A stretch of 7,860 bases of DNA from an uncultured Opitutia bacterium (GCA_937899295.1 CALBPO010000060.1:1-7860), one strand, 5' to 3'; shown: positions 1-7,562, numbered from the stretch's first letter. Notes: a model not told the origin generated them from the sequence alone. Made by a program: numbers and translations.

Positions 1-147
1 CATCATTACATTGCCCTCGGAATTGATCATGGGTGGCAGATAGTTATAGCCCGTAATATTAACTTCTAAATCATTCGCTGCAGGAGACCATGATGCCCAA
101 GCCGTGTAACTTATACAAAATAACAGCACTAGTAATATTTGCTTCAT
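1..147 (-). CDS. Secreted protein of unknown function, N-terminal part only
   Basis: An open frame on the minus strand starts with ATG at 147-145 and runs off the left edge, giving 49 residues. Residues 1-18 form a textbook signal peptide: a Lys at position 3, a hydrophobic core (ILLVLLFCIS), then a T-A-W-A cleavage motif with cleavage expected after Ala18. The Cys at residue 11 lies inside the hydrophobic stretch and lacks a proper lipobox, so signal peptidase I export is more likely than a lipoprotein. The mature part begins SWSPAANDLEVNITGYN; I do not recognise a family in the 31 visible residues. It is transcribed away from the AraC-family gene. No Shine-Dalgarno sequence precedes the ATG, only an AT-rich stretch, as with the other genes here. 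The signal peptide is what makes the frame credible; the function is unknown. Confidence 0.7.
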   Translation of the reverse strand, partial: MKQILLVLLFCISYTAWASWSPAANDLEVNITGYNYLPPMINSEGNVMM

Positions 148-421
148 ATTTGTATATGATTTAATCAGAAAAGATTACTAATCAAGGTTATATAAAGTAA
201 CTAAGTATAACTACCATTAAATATCCATGAATTTCAGTGCCTCTGATGCACTTACAAGTCCAAGATAGTGCGAACGAATAATAGCTGGCGAATTCCCAGC
301 CCAAGTAGCCGTCCTGTGTATATCGCCTGTCTGACGCACCCTGTAGCTGCCCAAATGATGGCTCCGAAAGTGAAAAAATATCCATCTTTTGATAGCTAGT
401 TGTCCCTATTTGAGATAATAA
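148..421. other. AT-rich divergent intergenic region
   Basis: This 274-bp gap lies between the secreted-protein gene and the AraC-family gene, which point away from each other, so it should hold both promoters. I see no convincing -35/-10 pair for either. Two small inverted repeats are visible: TAATC/GATTA arms at 162-166 and 173-177 separated by 6 bases, and AGTGC/GCACT arms at 236-240 and 248-252 separated by 7 bases. Neither has a T-run that would make it a terminator. A 65-codon minus-strand frame at 188-385 has no recognisable protein character. Confidence 0.45.
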
Positions 422-1342
422 ATGTGTATGATTATGCCTTCAGTTAGCCCCAAAGTTCCGGAATTCATCTCTAATAAGGTGATTGATGGGAGGTATTACA
501 TCCTCGATCCCGATGCGCCAGCAGAACAGGATTTGTCCATTATTTGTGCGGGTAAAGAGACCTGCTCCGAAGCCTATCATATTGACCGTCGAAAGTTTGA
601 GTTTTTTGCGATCGAATTTGTCGCCAGTGGTTCATGTGAGCTCACGCTAAATGGTAAAAAGAACGAACTGCCAGCGGGGAGCTTTTTTATCTATGGCCCG
701 AATTCACCGCATAAGATCCGTCGTATCGGTGATGCACCATTGGTGAAGTATTTTGTCGATTTTGCAGGGCAAGAAGCACTTTCACATATGAAAGAGTTTG
801 ATTTGGGAGAGGGCTCGCAGTTTTATGCCGGCAACCGCCGCTGGATTCAGGATATCTTTGAGCAATTGCTGGAGTGCGCTGAGTTGGATCGCGCTGAAGC
901 GCGCCGCCTAGGTGAGCAGCTGTTAAAGTTGTTATTCGTGCGCTTATCGACCGATCGCCAACCAGTCGGTTCGGTTCAGCCGCATTCGAACGAGACGTTT
1001 AGCCGTTGTTTCCAGTATATCACTGAGAATTTTCTCAAGATCAATACCATCAATGAAGTATCGGCTGCGTGTAGTGTGAATGGGGTGTATGTCTCTCGTC
1101 TGTTTAAGCGATATTCCAAGGAGACGCCTTACCAGATGCTCACACGGTTGAAGGTGACTTATGCTGCAAATTTAATTTTGAAGGAAAACTTATCCGTCAA
1201 GCAAGTGGGCGCTCAAGTGGGATTTGATGATCCCTACCATTTTTCGCGAGTCTTCAAACGAGTGAACGGACTCTCGCCTAAGCGCTACGCTACTTTTATC
1301 GAGCGTGGTTCGCTGCCCTCGCATCGTGCCAACTCAGCATAG
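422..1342 (+). CDS. AraC-family transcriptional regulator with N-terminal cupin-like sensor domain
   Basis: A 306-residue DNA-binding regulator, cytoplasmic, of the usual length for two-domain AraC/XylS proteins. Residues about 55-120 look like the cupin-type ligand-binding half (FFAIEFVASGSCELTLNG, then a PAGSFFIYGPNSPHKI segment). Residues about 193-292 are the double helix-turn-helix domain: first HTH around INEVSAACSVNGVYVSRLFK (210-229), second around SVKQVGAQVGFDDPYHFSRV (258-277), ending in the family signature FKR-x-N-G-L-S-P-K-R-Y at 279-289. The start is uncertain: ATG codons occur at 422, 428 and 434, with no Shine-Dalgarno sequence to decide; the shortest form begins MPSVSPKV. The gene converges on the uxaE-like gene with only 33 bp between stop codons, so it is the natural candidate to control the six-gene sugar block, sensing a pathway sugar or sugar acid. 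That role and ligand are inferred from position. No terminator hairpin is visible in the short convergent gap. Confidence 0.93.
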   Translation: MCMIMPSVSPKVPEFISNKVIDGRYYILDPDAPAEQDLSIICAGKETCSEAYHIDRRKFEFFAIEFVASGSCELTLNGKKNELPAGSFFIYGPNSPHKIRRIGDAPLVKYFVDFAGQEALSHMKEFDLGEGSQFYAGNRRWIQDIFEQLLECAELDRAEARRLGEQLLKLLFVRLSTDRQPVGSVQPHSNETFSRCFQYITENFLKINTINEVSAACSVNGVYVSRLFKRYSKETPYQMLTRLKVTYAANLILKENLSVKQVGAQVGFDDPYHFSRVFKRVNGLSPKRYATFIERGSLPSHRANSA

Positions 1343-1375
1343 GTCTTAAGCTGCGCCGTGATGAACTGTTAGCCG

Positions 1376-2617
1376 TCAGAAGATCTGAAGAATGTGACGC
1401 TCCCAGATGTTTTTGGTGACGTTCTTGGCGATGATCGCTTCATTTTTTTTGAGCGCGTCTGTGTAACGATCAGTCATCTCTGCGGCGACTTTGAAGCCGA
1501 CATGAATGAGTTGACGGAAGTTCTGATTGTAGTCCGCATGGCTTTGCACGTGGCGCAGAGTGTTGACGTATTTGTCGGAATCCCAGCTGTTGACTTCTTC
1601 GGGAGTCGGTAGGGCAGATTTGTCGATATCGATCACGGTCGCATATGGACCTGTCAATTCCTCGAAGCGACTATACGCGCCCGCATAGACTTCCTTCGCG
1701 ATGGTGAGTGCGTCGCCGTCAGCCTCAGCCAGCCCGATGACTTCTTCCAGCCATGTTGTGCCAGCAGTTTTCACGTGCAGGCCTGCATCGTGCTTTGCGA
1801 TGAGATTTTTGATGATCGGGTAGATCGAGAATTTGTCTGAGCCAGAGTGAACGCTAAGTTTCAAGCTTCCAGGCAGGCCAAACTCTTTAATCGCAAATTT
1901 GATGACATAGAGATCTTGATCGAACTCTTTTTCGAATTGAACGAGGTCACCGACGTAGTCCACGCCCTTGTTGAAGCGACCAGTAAACTTCGGCGCGATG
2001 GTCTGCGCGGGAATGCCTTCGGCTGCGATCATCGAAAGGATTAGGAAGAGATCGATCGGTGTCTGCGGCAAGTCGGTTTCGTCAACTGATACTTCGGTGA
2101 TGAAGTTCTCGGCACCTTTGGCAGAGACGATATGATTGTAGATGTCCTTCGCTCCTTTGATGGCGACAAGGAACTTACCCGCGACATGGCGTAGGTCGGC
2201 TTCGGTGACTTCGAAAGCGCTTGCGATCCCTGGGATCTGTAGCGAGCCAGTGTATTTTTGATTGGCTGCAACAAAAGCATCCACGTCTTCGGCATTAGCT
2301 GTCTCACCTACGAAGTCGGCGACGTCGAGTGTGTAGAAGTTACTGCCAGTAATGAAACTATCGACGGTCTTTAGACCGATGTGGTCCGCATCAACATAAT
2401 ACGCTTTGTCCCACCCGAGTGCTGCGACTGCGTCGTCGGCTTCGGTGCGCAGGTCTTGTGGCTGGCTTTTAACGATGCTGTGCTCGCGGAAGGACTTATT
2501 CCAAGTCGGGTAGATATCGAGGCCAGCGTCCTGAGCCTTGATGACTGCTTGGAGTTGTGCTTTCCCTTGATGAGCGAAACGATCGCCCATACCCATGGTG
2601 AATTTTTTGATGATCAT
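1376..2617 (-). CDS. uxaE: Tagaturonate epimerase family protein (UxaE-like)
   Basis: A 413-residue cytoplasmic protein that I recognise as a UxaE-type tagaturonate epimerase, the family that interconverts D-tagaturonate and D-fructuronate at C4 in one step, replacing the reduce-and-reoxidise detour via altronate. Features I rely on: YYVDADHIGLKTVD at 73-86, IAPKFTGRFNKGVDYVGD at 207-224, LSVHSGSDKFSIYP at 254-267, HVKTAGTTWLEE at 281-292 and LIHVGFKVAAEM at 370-381. The invariant-looking Asp/His residues in these (D76, D78, H79, H257, H372) are candidate metal and substrate ligands, which is inference. From memory the Thermotoga enzyme is somewhat longer (near 480 residues), so this may be a compact subgroup. 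It is the last gene of the block, 33 bp after the zinc dehydrogenase, whose expected product (D-tagaturonate) would be its substrate. The ATG at 2617 lacks a Shine-Dalgarno sequence; ATG at 2596 is an alternative. Family call fairly sure; substrate inferred. Confidence 0.82.
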   Translation of the reverse strand: MIIKKFTMGMGDRFAHQGKAQLQAVIKAQDAGLDIYPTWNKSFREHSIVKSQPQDLRTEADDAVAALGWDKAYYVDADHIGLKTVDSFITGSNFYTLDVADFVGETANAEDVDAFVAANQKYTGSLQIPGIASAFEVTEADLRHVAGKFLVAIKGAKDIYNHIVSAKGAENFITEVSVDETDLPQTPIDLFLILSMIAAEGIPAQTIAPKFTGRFNKGVDYVGDLVQFEKEFDQDLYVIKFAIKEFGLPGSLKLSVHSGSDKFSIYPIIKNLIAKHDAGLHVKTAGTTWLEEVIGLAEADGDALTIAKEVYAGAYSRFEELTGPYATVIDIDKSALPTPEEVNSWDSDKYVNTLRHVQSHADYNQNFRQLIHVGFKVAAEMTDRYTDALKKNEAIIAKNVTKNIWERHILQIF

Positions 2618-2650
2618 TATGTTATATGAGGTAACTTGTGAATTCAGAAA

Positions 2651-3673
2651 TTAATCGAGCGTGACGTGAATCTTTGTAATTTCGCTTGGGTTCTCGCTCC
2701 ATGCAGCCAGTGCGGATGGGGCGTCTTCGAGCGATACGGTTTTGCTGATGACTTCGTCGACTGGGAAGGCAACATTTTCGAGGTGGGCGATCACAGCTTC
2801 GAAATCTTCCGGCATGGCGTTGCGGGAGCCCCGTATGTCGAGCTCCTTCATGACGAAGAACTTGGTTTCGTAGGCGACGGGCGCTTTTGCGTAGCCAATG
2901 TAGACGACGCGTCCTGCGAAGCAGACTTCTTCGACGCAGGCTTTGAAAGTAGCTGGCAGGCCTACGGCTTCGATCATGAGACTTGGGCCTTCGCCGTTAG
3001 TCATTTCTTGAAGACGATCGTGTAGCGATTCTGTCATGGAGTTGATCGAGTCAGTCGCTCCGCAACGTTTCGCAAGCGCGAGTTTTTCGTCGTCGATGTC
3101 CACTGCGATGACACGTGCTTTGCGAGCGTATGCGCCTGCGATTACTCCGAGGCCAATCGCGCCGCAACCGAATACCACAACGGTATCTTCTGCGGTGGTC
3201 TCGCCACGGGAGACAGCATGGAAGCCGACCGTGAGTGGTTCAACCAATGCCATTTCAGCGAGGCTGAGTTTGTCGGAAGTGAAGAGCTTCTCGTGTGGAA
3301 TATTGACGTATTCAGTCAATGCACCATCGCGTTGCACCCCCATGGTTTCGTTGTAACGACAAGCGTTGAACCGACCAGCCTTACAAGCAGAACATTGACC
3401 GCAGCTGGTGTAAGGCGAGACCAATACGTTTTGTCCGACTTTCCATTGCGCGGGCACATCAGAGCCAACAGATTCAATCGTTGCGCCGATTTCGTGGCCG
3501 GGGATGCGCGGGTAAGTGACCATTGGGTTGAGCCCGCGAAAGGAGGTGAGGTCAGAGCCGCAGAAGCCGACTTGACGCACTTTGAGGCGCACTTCGCCTG
3601 CACCAGGAGCAGTTGGTTCCGGGATGTCGACGAGTTCACATCGATTGGCTTCAATGATGCTGATGGCTTTCAT
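2651..3673 (-). CDS. Zinc-dependent medium-chain dehydrogenase, probable L-galactonate 5-dehydrogenase (LgoD-like)
   Basis: A 340-residue NAD(P)-dependent alcohol dehydrogenase of the MDR superfamily. Catalytic zinc ligands are visible as C38 (GFCGSD), H60-E61 (PGHE) and E145 (VEPL). The structural zinc cysteines are C91, C94, C97 and C105. The Rossmann glycine motif is G169-x-G171-x-x-G174, and D192 at the end of the second strand suggests NAD+ rather than NADP+. Length and the GSRNA-x-PEDF segment at 282-291 match what I remember of E. coli LgoD (YjjN, L-galactonate to D-tagaturonate), and the same reaction is assigned to a zinc dehydrogenase in the Bacteroides vulgatus L-galactose pathway. 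It lies between the lactonase (12 bp upstream), which would deliver the aldonate, and the UxaE-like epimerase (33 bp downstream), which would take the product. Alternatives are another aldonate or polyol dehydrogenase, such as an RspB-like enzyme, or one acting on L-fuconate. Enzyme class is near certain; substrate is moderate. Confidence 0.93.
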   Translation of the reverse strand: MKAISIIEANRCELVDIPEPTAPGAGEVRLKVRQVGFCGSDLTSFRGLNPMVTYPRIPGHEIGATIESVGSDVPAQWKVGQNVLVSPYTSCGQCSACKAGRFNACRYNETMGVQRDGALTEYVNIPHEKLFTSDKLSLAEMALVEPLTVGFHAVSRGETTAEDTVVVFGCGAIGLGVIAGAYARKARVIAVDIDDEKLALAKRCGATDSINSMTESLHDRLQEMTNGEGPSLMIEAVGLPATFKACVEEVCFAGRVVYIGYAKAPVAYETKFFVMKELDIRGSRNAMPEDFEAVIAHLENVAFPVDEVISKTVSLEDAPSALAAWSENPSEITKIHVTLD

Positions 3674-3685
3674 AGTTGAATAGAA

Positions 3686-4510
3686 TTAAAGTTTGTAAGC
3701 GCGGATGGCAGTGTCGCCCATGATCGCTGCTTGTTCGTCGCTCGAAAGTGGCTGGATGTATTCACAGATTAAGTCGTGCCAGCGCTTATAAGCAGAAGCG
3801 ACGAGGCAGACAGGCCAGTCCGATCCAAACATCAGGCGGTCGGGCCCGAATGCTGCCAATACGGTGTCGAGGTAGGGGCGAAGCTGCTGTTCTGTCCAAT
3901 TCTCAAAATCCGCTTCAGTCACCATGCCAGATAGTTTACAGCTCACATTTTCACGCTTGGCGAGTTCGCGGATGTTTGTCTGCCATGGATCGAGTTGGTC
4001 GATCTTGATTTGCGGCTTGGCAATGTGATCAAGCACGAAGACTTGGTTTGGATGGCGATCGATAAAACGGATAGCCTCTTCGAGCTGACGTTCGAAGATC
4101 AGCACGTCGTAAACGAGGCCCTGCGCTTGGAGTGCTTGAATGCCGCGATTAAATGCTTCGCCGTCGAGGAAGCCGTCGGGCTCACCTTGCACGACGTGAC
4201 GCACGGCTTTGAGTTTGTCTGCGCTCTTATAGCGATCGAGCACTTCAGTGATATTTGCATCTGCGAGTGGCACCCAGCCGACTACACCTTTGATGAAGTC
4301 GTTCGCCTTGGCTTGTTCGAGTAAAAAGTCTGTTTCTTCCAGTATCTGGCGTGCTTGCACACTGATCACACCATCGATGCCAGCCTGGCTAATTTCGGCT
4401 TGTAAATCATTTGGAAGAAAGCTGCGCCGAATCGTGCGCATGCTATCGTCGATCCAGTCGAATTCGACGGGATCATAGTTCCAAAAATGATGGTGTGAAT
4501 CAATGGCCAT
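3686..4510 (-). CDS. Amidohydrolase-fold sugar lactonase (COG3618), probable L-galactono-/L-fucono-1,5-lactonase
   Basis: A 274-residue cytoplasmic hydrolase of the amidohydrolase superfamily, COG3618 group, whose members open sugar lactones. The N-terminal metal motif is DSHHHFW at residues 4-10 (H6-x-H8 type), the barrel continues through VQARQ (51-55), LDHIAKP (160-166, H162) and CKLSGM (191-196), and the catalytic Asp appears in MFGSDWPVC (227-235, D231). These are the landmarks of L-fucono-1,5-lactonase and L-galactono-1,5-lactonase; sequence alone does not separate the two substrates, which differ only by the C6 hydroxyl. The gene starts 4 bp after the aldo/keto reductase stop and ends 12 bp before the zinc dehydrogenase, so translation is probably coupled. 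Its neighbour upstream makes the lactone; its neighbour downstream oxidises the free acid. A 2-pyrone-4,6-dicarboxylate hydrolase-like activity is possible for the fold but fits the context poorly. Confidence 0.93.
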   Translation of the reverse strand: MAIDSHHHFWNYDPVEFDWIDDSMRTIRRSFLPNDLQAEISQAGIDGVISVQARQILEETDFLLEQAKANDFIKGVVGWVPLADANITEVLDRYKSADKLKAVRHVVQGEPDGFLDGEAFNRGIQALQAQGLVYDVLIFERQLEEAIRFIDRHPNQVFVLDHIAKPQIKIDQLDPWQTNIRELAKRENVSCKLSGMVTEADFENWTEQQLRPYLDTVLAAFGPDRLMFGSDWPVCLVASAYKRWHDLICEYIQPLSSDEQAAIMGDTAIRAYKL

Positions 4511-4514
4511 ATTC

Positions 4515-5522
4515 TTAGTGAAATTTGTAGCTAGCGCTGAGGAGTTTGTTTGCCTTCAGGGCTTCCCAGAAGCTGCCAGGCACAAGATCATTCACAAGTG
4601 CCACATTGTCTGCCACACGTTCGGGCTTACTGGTATTGAGCGAGAGTGCTACAACGCCTGGGGGTGAGAGTGCAAACTGGCAGCAAGCCAGCGCTGGCGA
4701 GACCTTGTGCAAGGCGCACTGCTCGTTAAAGCGTTCACGCCAGTCGAATAGTTCGGGGTGACTATCGAGTGTCACCACTTCGTAGTCGAAATATTTACCG
4801 CCGACCAGGAAACCTGCGTTGAACACTGCGGAGTTGATAATCGTGATGCCCTCCGCATGCAGTGTGGCCATGAAGTCCATGACTTCCGCTGGATGGGTGA
4901 GAATGGTAAAGCTGTTGGCGAGCATGACCCAGTCGAATTTGACGCCATCGCTATGCAGACGTTGGATGATCTTCAAGTCTTTGGAGCCAACGCCTACGCC
5001 GAGCGCATTGCCAGACTCGCGCAGCTCGGCAAGTGCACGGTAGGCATCTAAAATGTCTTGATAGCGCTTCGCTTTGTCGGTTTCGGATGTGGCGGCGTTA
5101 AGATATTCGTCTGGATCGTGGACGGAGAGGAGCTGAGCATTGTAGTCGCCTAGAAGCTGGTTGCCTTGATGGTAGCATTCTAGGATTCCTTCGTAGCTGA
5201 TACATTGCGCCGCATCATACTCCATACCAAACCATGCACCTTTTTCAAAAGTCGGCTCTTCAGTGGTGAGTGGCACACGCTTCCAGCCTAGCTTATTACT
5301 AATCAATACGTCCCTAGGATCGACATTTAGTTTCTTCAGGCAGCGACCGATGTTTTCAAGTGCAAGTCCAGCGCCATATTTGCCTGCCGAGTCGATGACT
5401 GGCTTGGGCTGGTGTTGGATCCAATTTTCAACAATTCGGAGCTTCGTCTCATCGGGTACGATACCGTAGAGGTTGCCCAATGCGCTAGAGCCGAAAATGA
5501 TTTTTGGTAGTTCGAGTGGCAT
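4515..5522 (-). CDS. Aldo/keto reductase, probable L-galactose/L-fucose 1-dehydrogenase
   Basis: A 335-residue TIM-barrel oxidoreductase of the aldo/keto reductase superfamily, in the branch with L-fucose dehydrogenase, L-galactose dehydrogenase and pyridoxal 4-dehydrogenase. The catalytic tetrad is readable: D44 and Y49 in IDSAGKYG, K77 in ISNKLGW, and H135 in [10 protein letters not shown]. The start of the barrel, [15 protein letters not shown] (6-20), and the GVGVGS segment (175-180) are typical of the group. The expected reaction is NAD(P)+-dependent oxidation of the sugar at C1 to the 1,5-lactone, which the adjacent lactonase would hydrolyse. The stop codon is followed after 4 bp by the lactonase start. 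On the 5' side, a strong terminator-like hairpin ends 16 bp before the ATG, so this gene heads the enzyme half of the block. No Shine-Dalgarno sequence is present. D-threo-aldose dehydrogenases of this branch are often broad, so L-fucose, L-galactose or both are plausible substrates. Confidence 0.92.
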   Translation of the reverse strand: MPLELPKIIFGSSALGNLYGIVPDETKLRIVENWIQHQPKPVIDSAGKYGAGLALENIGRCLKKLNVDPRDVLISNKLGWKRVPLTTEEPTFEKGAWFGMEYDAAQCISYEGILECYHQGNQLLGDYNAQLLSVHDPDEYLNAATSETDKAKRYQDILDAYRALAELRESGNALGVGVGSKDLKIIQRLHSDGVKFDWVMLANSFTILTHPAEVMDFMATLHAEGITIINSAVFNAGFLVGGKYFDYEVVTLDSHPELFDWRERFNEQCALHKVSPALACCQFALSPPGVVALSLNTSKPERVADNVALVNDLVPGSFWEALKANKLLSASYKFH

Positions 5523-5538
5523 AAGACGAGTGATGGCT

Positions 5539-5571
5539 AAAAAACGCGCACCGTTAAGGACAGTGCGCGTT
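5539..5571 (-). terminator. Intrinsic terminator-like hairpin between fucU and the aldo/keto reductase gene
   Basis: Read on the minus strand, arm AACGCGCACTGT (5571-5560), loop CCTTA and arm ACGGTGCGCGTT (5554-5543) give a 12-bp stem with a single G-U pair, and the transcript then has six consecutive U residues (two of them in the stem end). That is a classical Rho-independent terminator. On the plus strand the G-U becomes a C-A mismatch and no T-run follows, so the signal is directional. It lies 24 bp after the fucU stop codon and 16 bp before the aldo/keto reductase start, so it would end or attenuate the transporter-mutarotase transcript inside the block. Confidence 0.8.
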
Positions 5572-5595
5572 GTAAATGAGGATGCTTAAAATTAA

Positions 5596-6027
5596 TTAAG
5601 CAGTAGGTGTGACGCCCTTTTTGAGGATGATGTTACCATATTTAGCGGTCTCTCCTGTCATAACGACGACAGCAGCTTTTTCGGCACGATCATAGAACTC
5701 GAAACGTCCGATGCGTATTACTTCGGGCGCATCGGGCGCGTGCTTTTCGATCTCAGCGCGATAGGAGGATTCGACGGAGGGGTCGAGCGAATCACCTTCA
5801 ACAGCCTGCATCATGATAAGCGGGTCGTCGTAGCTGTCCAATTCGAACAATGGCAAGATTCCATCCAATAAGGTCGTGATCTTGACGCCATCGGTGCGCA
5901 GCACTTGATCGTTAAACGAGTGTCCCGGGAAGTGAGCATCAGCGAGAATGATTTCATCGCCATGGCCCATCTCTGCTAGAACTTTCAGAAGTTCTGGGCC
6001 GATTGCTGGGTGTATTCCTTTTAACAT
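5596..6027 (-). CDS. fucU: L-fucose mutarotase family protein (RbsD/FucU)
   Basis: A 143-residue cytoplasmic protein, matching the roughly 140-residue length of E. coli FucU, which speeds interconversion of the alpha and beta anomers of L-fucose and related sugars. Shared landmarks are the opening MLKGI-x-[17 protein letters not shown] (11-26, with the conserved H22), ADAHFPGHS (29-37, D30), PLFELDSY (59-66), MQAVEGD (73-79), [12 protein letters not shown] (104-115) and the C-terminal [16 protein letters not shown] (124-139). The similarity to the E. coli protein as I remember it runs from end to end, so the family call is firm. It follows the symporter gene by 32 bp and would feed the anomer preferred by the sugar dehydrogenase. 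L-galactose has the same ring configuration as L-fucose, so it is a plausible substrate as well. The gene is followed by the terminator-like hairpin. Confidence 0.96.
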   Translation of the reverse strand: MLKGIHPAIGPELLKVLAEMGHGDEIILADAHFPGHSFNDQVLRTDGVKITTLLDGILPLFELDSYDDPLIMMQAVEGDSLDPSVESSYRAEIEKHAPDAPEVIRIGRFEFYDRAEKAAVVVMTGETAKYGNIILKKGVTPTA

Positions 6028-6059
6028 AGTAGTGTGTTGTTAGCAACTAGAGTAGGTGA

Positions 6060-7562
6060 CTATGCGGCAGCGTCGCTGAGGCTCTTATCGTGGGTTAGGT
6101 AGCAACGTAGACCGTAAAGTGCGATCATGATGAAGCAGCCCGCTGGCAACCAGAAGGAGGTGCGTACGCCGTAGTCGGTGATCATACCGCCTTGTAGTTT
6201 GGTGAGCCATGCCCCCCCGACAATTGACATAATTAGAAACGCCGAGCCGAGCTTGGCTTCTTCAAGCTTCAAACCGTTCAGTGCGATACCGTAAATGGTA
6301 GGAAACATGAGTGACATGCACGCAGAGATCATCACTAGTGAGATCAAGCCAGATTGGCCTGGTAAGTAGATCGCTCCAAGAGTGAAGCCGAAGCCACCGA
6401 TTGCGAAAATTAGCAGCATGATACTCGGGCGTAGATAACGCATGAGGAATGTGCAAATGAAGCGACTGCTTAGGAAAATTACCATCGCTACAATGTTGTA
6501 GCCTTGAGCCTCGGAGAGACTCAGGCCGACTTGCTCCATTCCGTAATGAATGATGAAAGTCCAACACATGATTTGAGCGCCGACATAAAAGAGCTGGGCA
6601 AATACGCCTTCAACGAATCGTGCGCGACTTAGCAGGCGTTTTGTAATCTCGAAGAACGGCGAATCTTTCTCTTCCTGCTTGAAGGTCGGCATCTTGGTGA
6701 ATGCGAAGATAAGAAAGAAAATGGATACTACGGCAGCGATCACCATGTAGGGGCCACGTACGTTCGCGAGGTCAGTCTCTTGTAGGGTATTAAACGCGTC
6801 AGGCTCGTTGGCGCGCATTACTTTCATTACGTTGGGGACTGCTCCGCCAAGTGCTCCGGAAACTGTCTTAAAGTCAGGGATTCCATCGCTGTAAACTGTG
6901 ACGGATTCGCCATCTTTAAGGGTGGCAGTTTCGCCGCCGTCGTCGATTACTGCCCCTTCTGGCAGTGTCTCTGCGCCAGTTACGAGGTATTGAATTTGCG
7001 CGGGTGCTTGCTCTTCGATTTGTGTGCGGAGTTTGGTCACTTCGAGGCTAGGAGCCAAGATGAGTGAGGCCACAGTCATTCCTGTAAGTGAGCCAATTGG
7101 GTTGAAGGATTGTGCAAGGTTGAGGCGTTGAGTCGCTGTTTCTGTTGGACCCATCGCGAGGATATAGGGATTACAAGCAGTCTCAAGAAAGGCGAGTCCG
7201 TAGGTGATCACGTAGGATGCCAAACAAAAGAGCGCGAACTGTGCGGTCAAACTCGCAGGGATCGTGATCAATGCGCCGCCCGCATAGAGAGCGAGACCGA
7301 GCATAATTGCGGACTTGTAGGAAAATTTGCGGATGAACATGACCGCAGGAATCGCCATACAAAAGTAACCCGTGTAGAAGGCGAACTGCAACCAAGAGGC
7401 TTGCGAGGTGGTGATGATGAAGACTTGCTCAAACACCTTCACCAAAGGATTGGTGAAGTCATTGGCGAATCCCCACAGGGAGAAACAGCAAGTGGTCAGG
7501 ATAAACGAAAGCAGATACTGCTCGGGTATAATTGCTGGTTTTTTAGTGTGGTTCATAATCAT
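6060..7562 (-). CDS. fucP: L-fucose/L-galactose:H+ symporter, FucP-type MFS transporter
   Basis: An inner-membrane MFS permease of 500 residues with 12 apparent membrane segments, roughly at 16-37, 55-77, 83-103, 107-137, 152-172, 269-289, 319-340, 354-374, 380-400, 404-426, 438-458 and 467-488. FucP landmarks are LWGFANDFTNPLV (29-41), YGLAFLETACNP (121-132, with the Glu equivalent to E. coli E135), RLNLAQSFNPIGS (146-158), FAQLFYVGAQIMCW (321-334) and the FPTIYG motif in helix 10. The protein is about 60 residues longer than E. coli FucP because of a long acidic stretch between helices 5 and 6. The frame continues upstream with a GTG at 7763, but that extension translates tandem repeat DNA and has no membrane or transporter character, so I chose ATG 7562; ATG 7556 (MNHTKKPA) is equally possible and neither has a Shine-Dalgarno sequence. 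It is the first gene of the block, so its product likely imports the pathway sugar. Confidence 0.92.
   Translation of the reverse strand: MIMNHTKKPAIIPEQYLLSFILTTCCFSLWGFANDFTNPLVKVFEQVFIITTSQASWLQFAFYTGYFCMAIPAVMFIRKFSYKSAIMLGLALYAGGALITIPASLTAQFALFCLASYVITYGLAFLETACNPYILAMGPTETATQRLNLAQSFNPIGSLTGMTVASLILAPSLEVTKLRTQIEEQAPAQIQYLVTGAETLPEGAVIDDGGETATLKDGESVTVYSDGIPDFKTVSGALGGAVPNVMKVMRANEPDAFNTLQETDLANVRGPYMVIAAVVSIFFLIFAFTKMPTFKQEEKDSPFFEITKRLLSRARFVEGVFAQLFYVGAQIMCWTFIIHYGMEQVGLSLSEAQGYNIVAMVIFLSSRFICTFLMRYLRPSIMLLIFAIGGFGFTLGAIYLPGQSGLISLVMISACMSLMFPTIYGIALNGLKLEEAKLGSAFLIMSIVGGAWLTKLQGGMITDYGVRTSFWLPAGCFIMIALYGLRCYLTHDKSLSDAAA

Noticed and set aside
188..385. 65-codon minus-strand open frame between the secreted protein and the AraC gene
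   Set aside because: No recognisable domain, signal peptide or ribosome binding site, and it occupies the region expected to hold divergent promoters; most likely chance.
389..419. TTGATA and GATAAT as a promoter for the AraC gene
   Set aside because: The 19-bp spacing is poor, and the -10 box would sit directly against the start codon at 422; it would only work with a later start such as 434.
1343..1375. Bidirectional terminator between the convergent AraC and uxaE-like genes
   Set aside because: The 33-bp gap has no stem longer than a few pairs and no T-run on either strand.
3218..3679. 153-codon plus-strand frame antisense to the zinc dehydrogenase
   Set aside because: It is the shadow of a gene with clear zinc and nucleotide-binding motifs on the other strand; the antisense translation has no family character.
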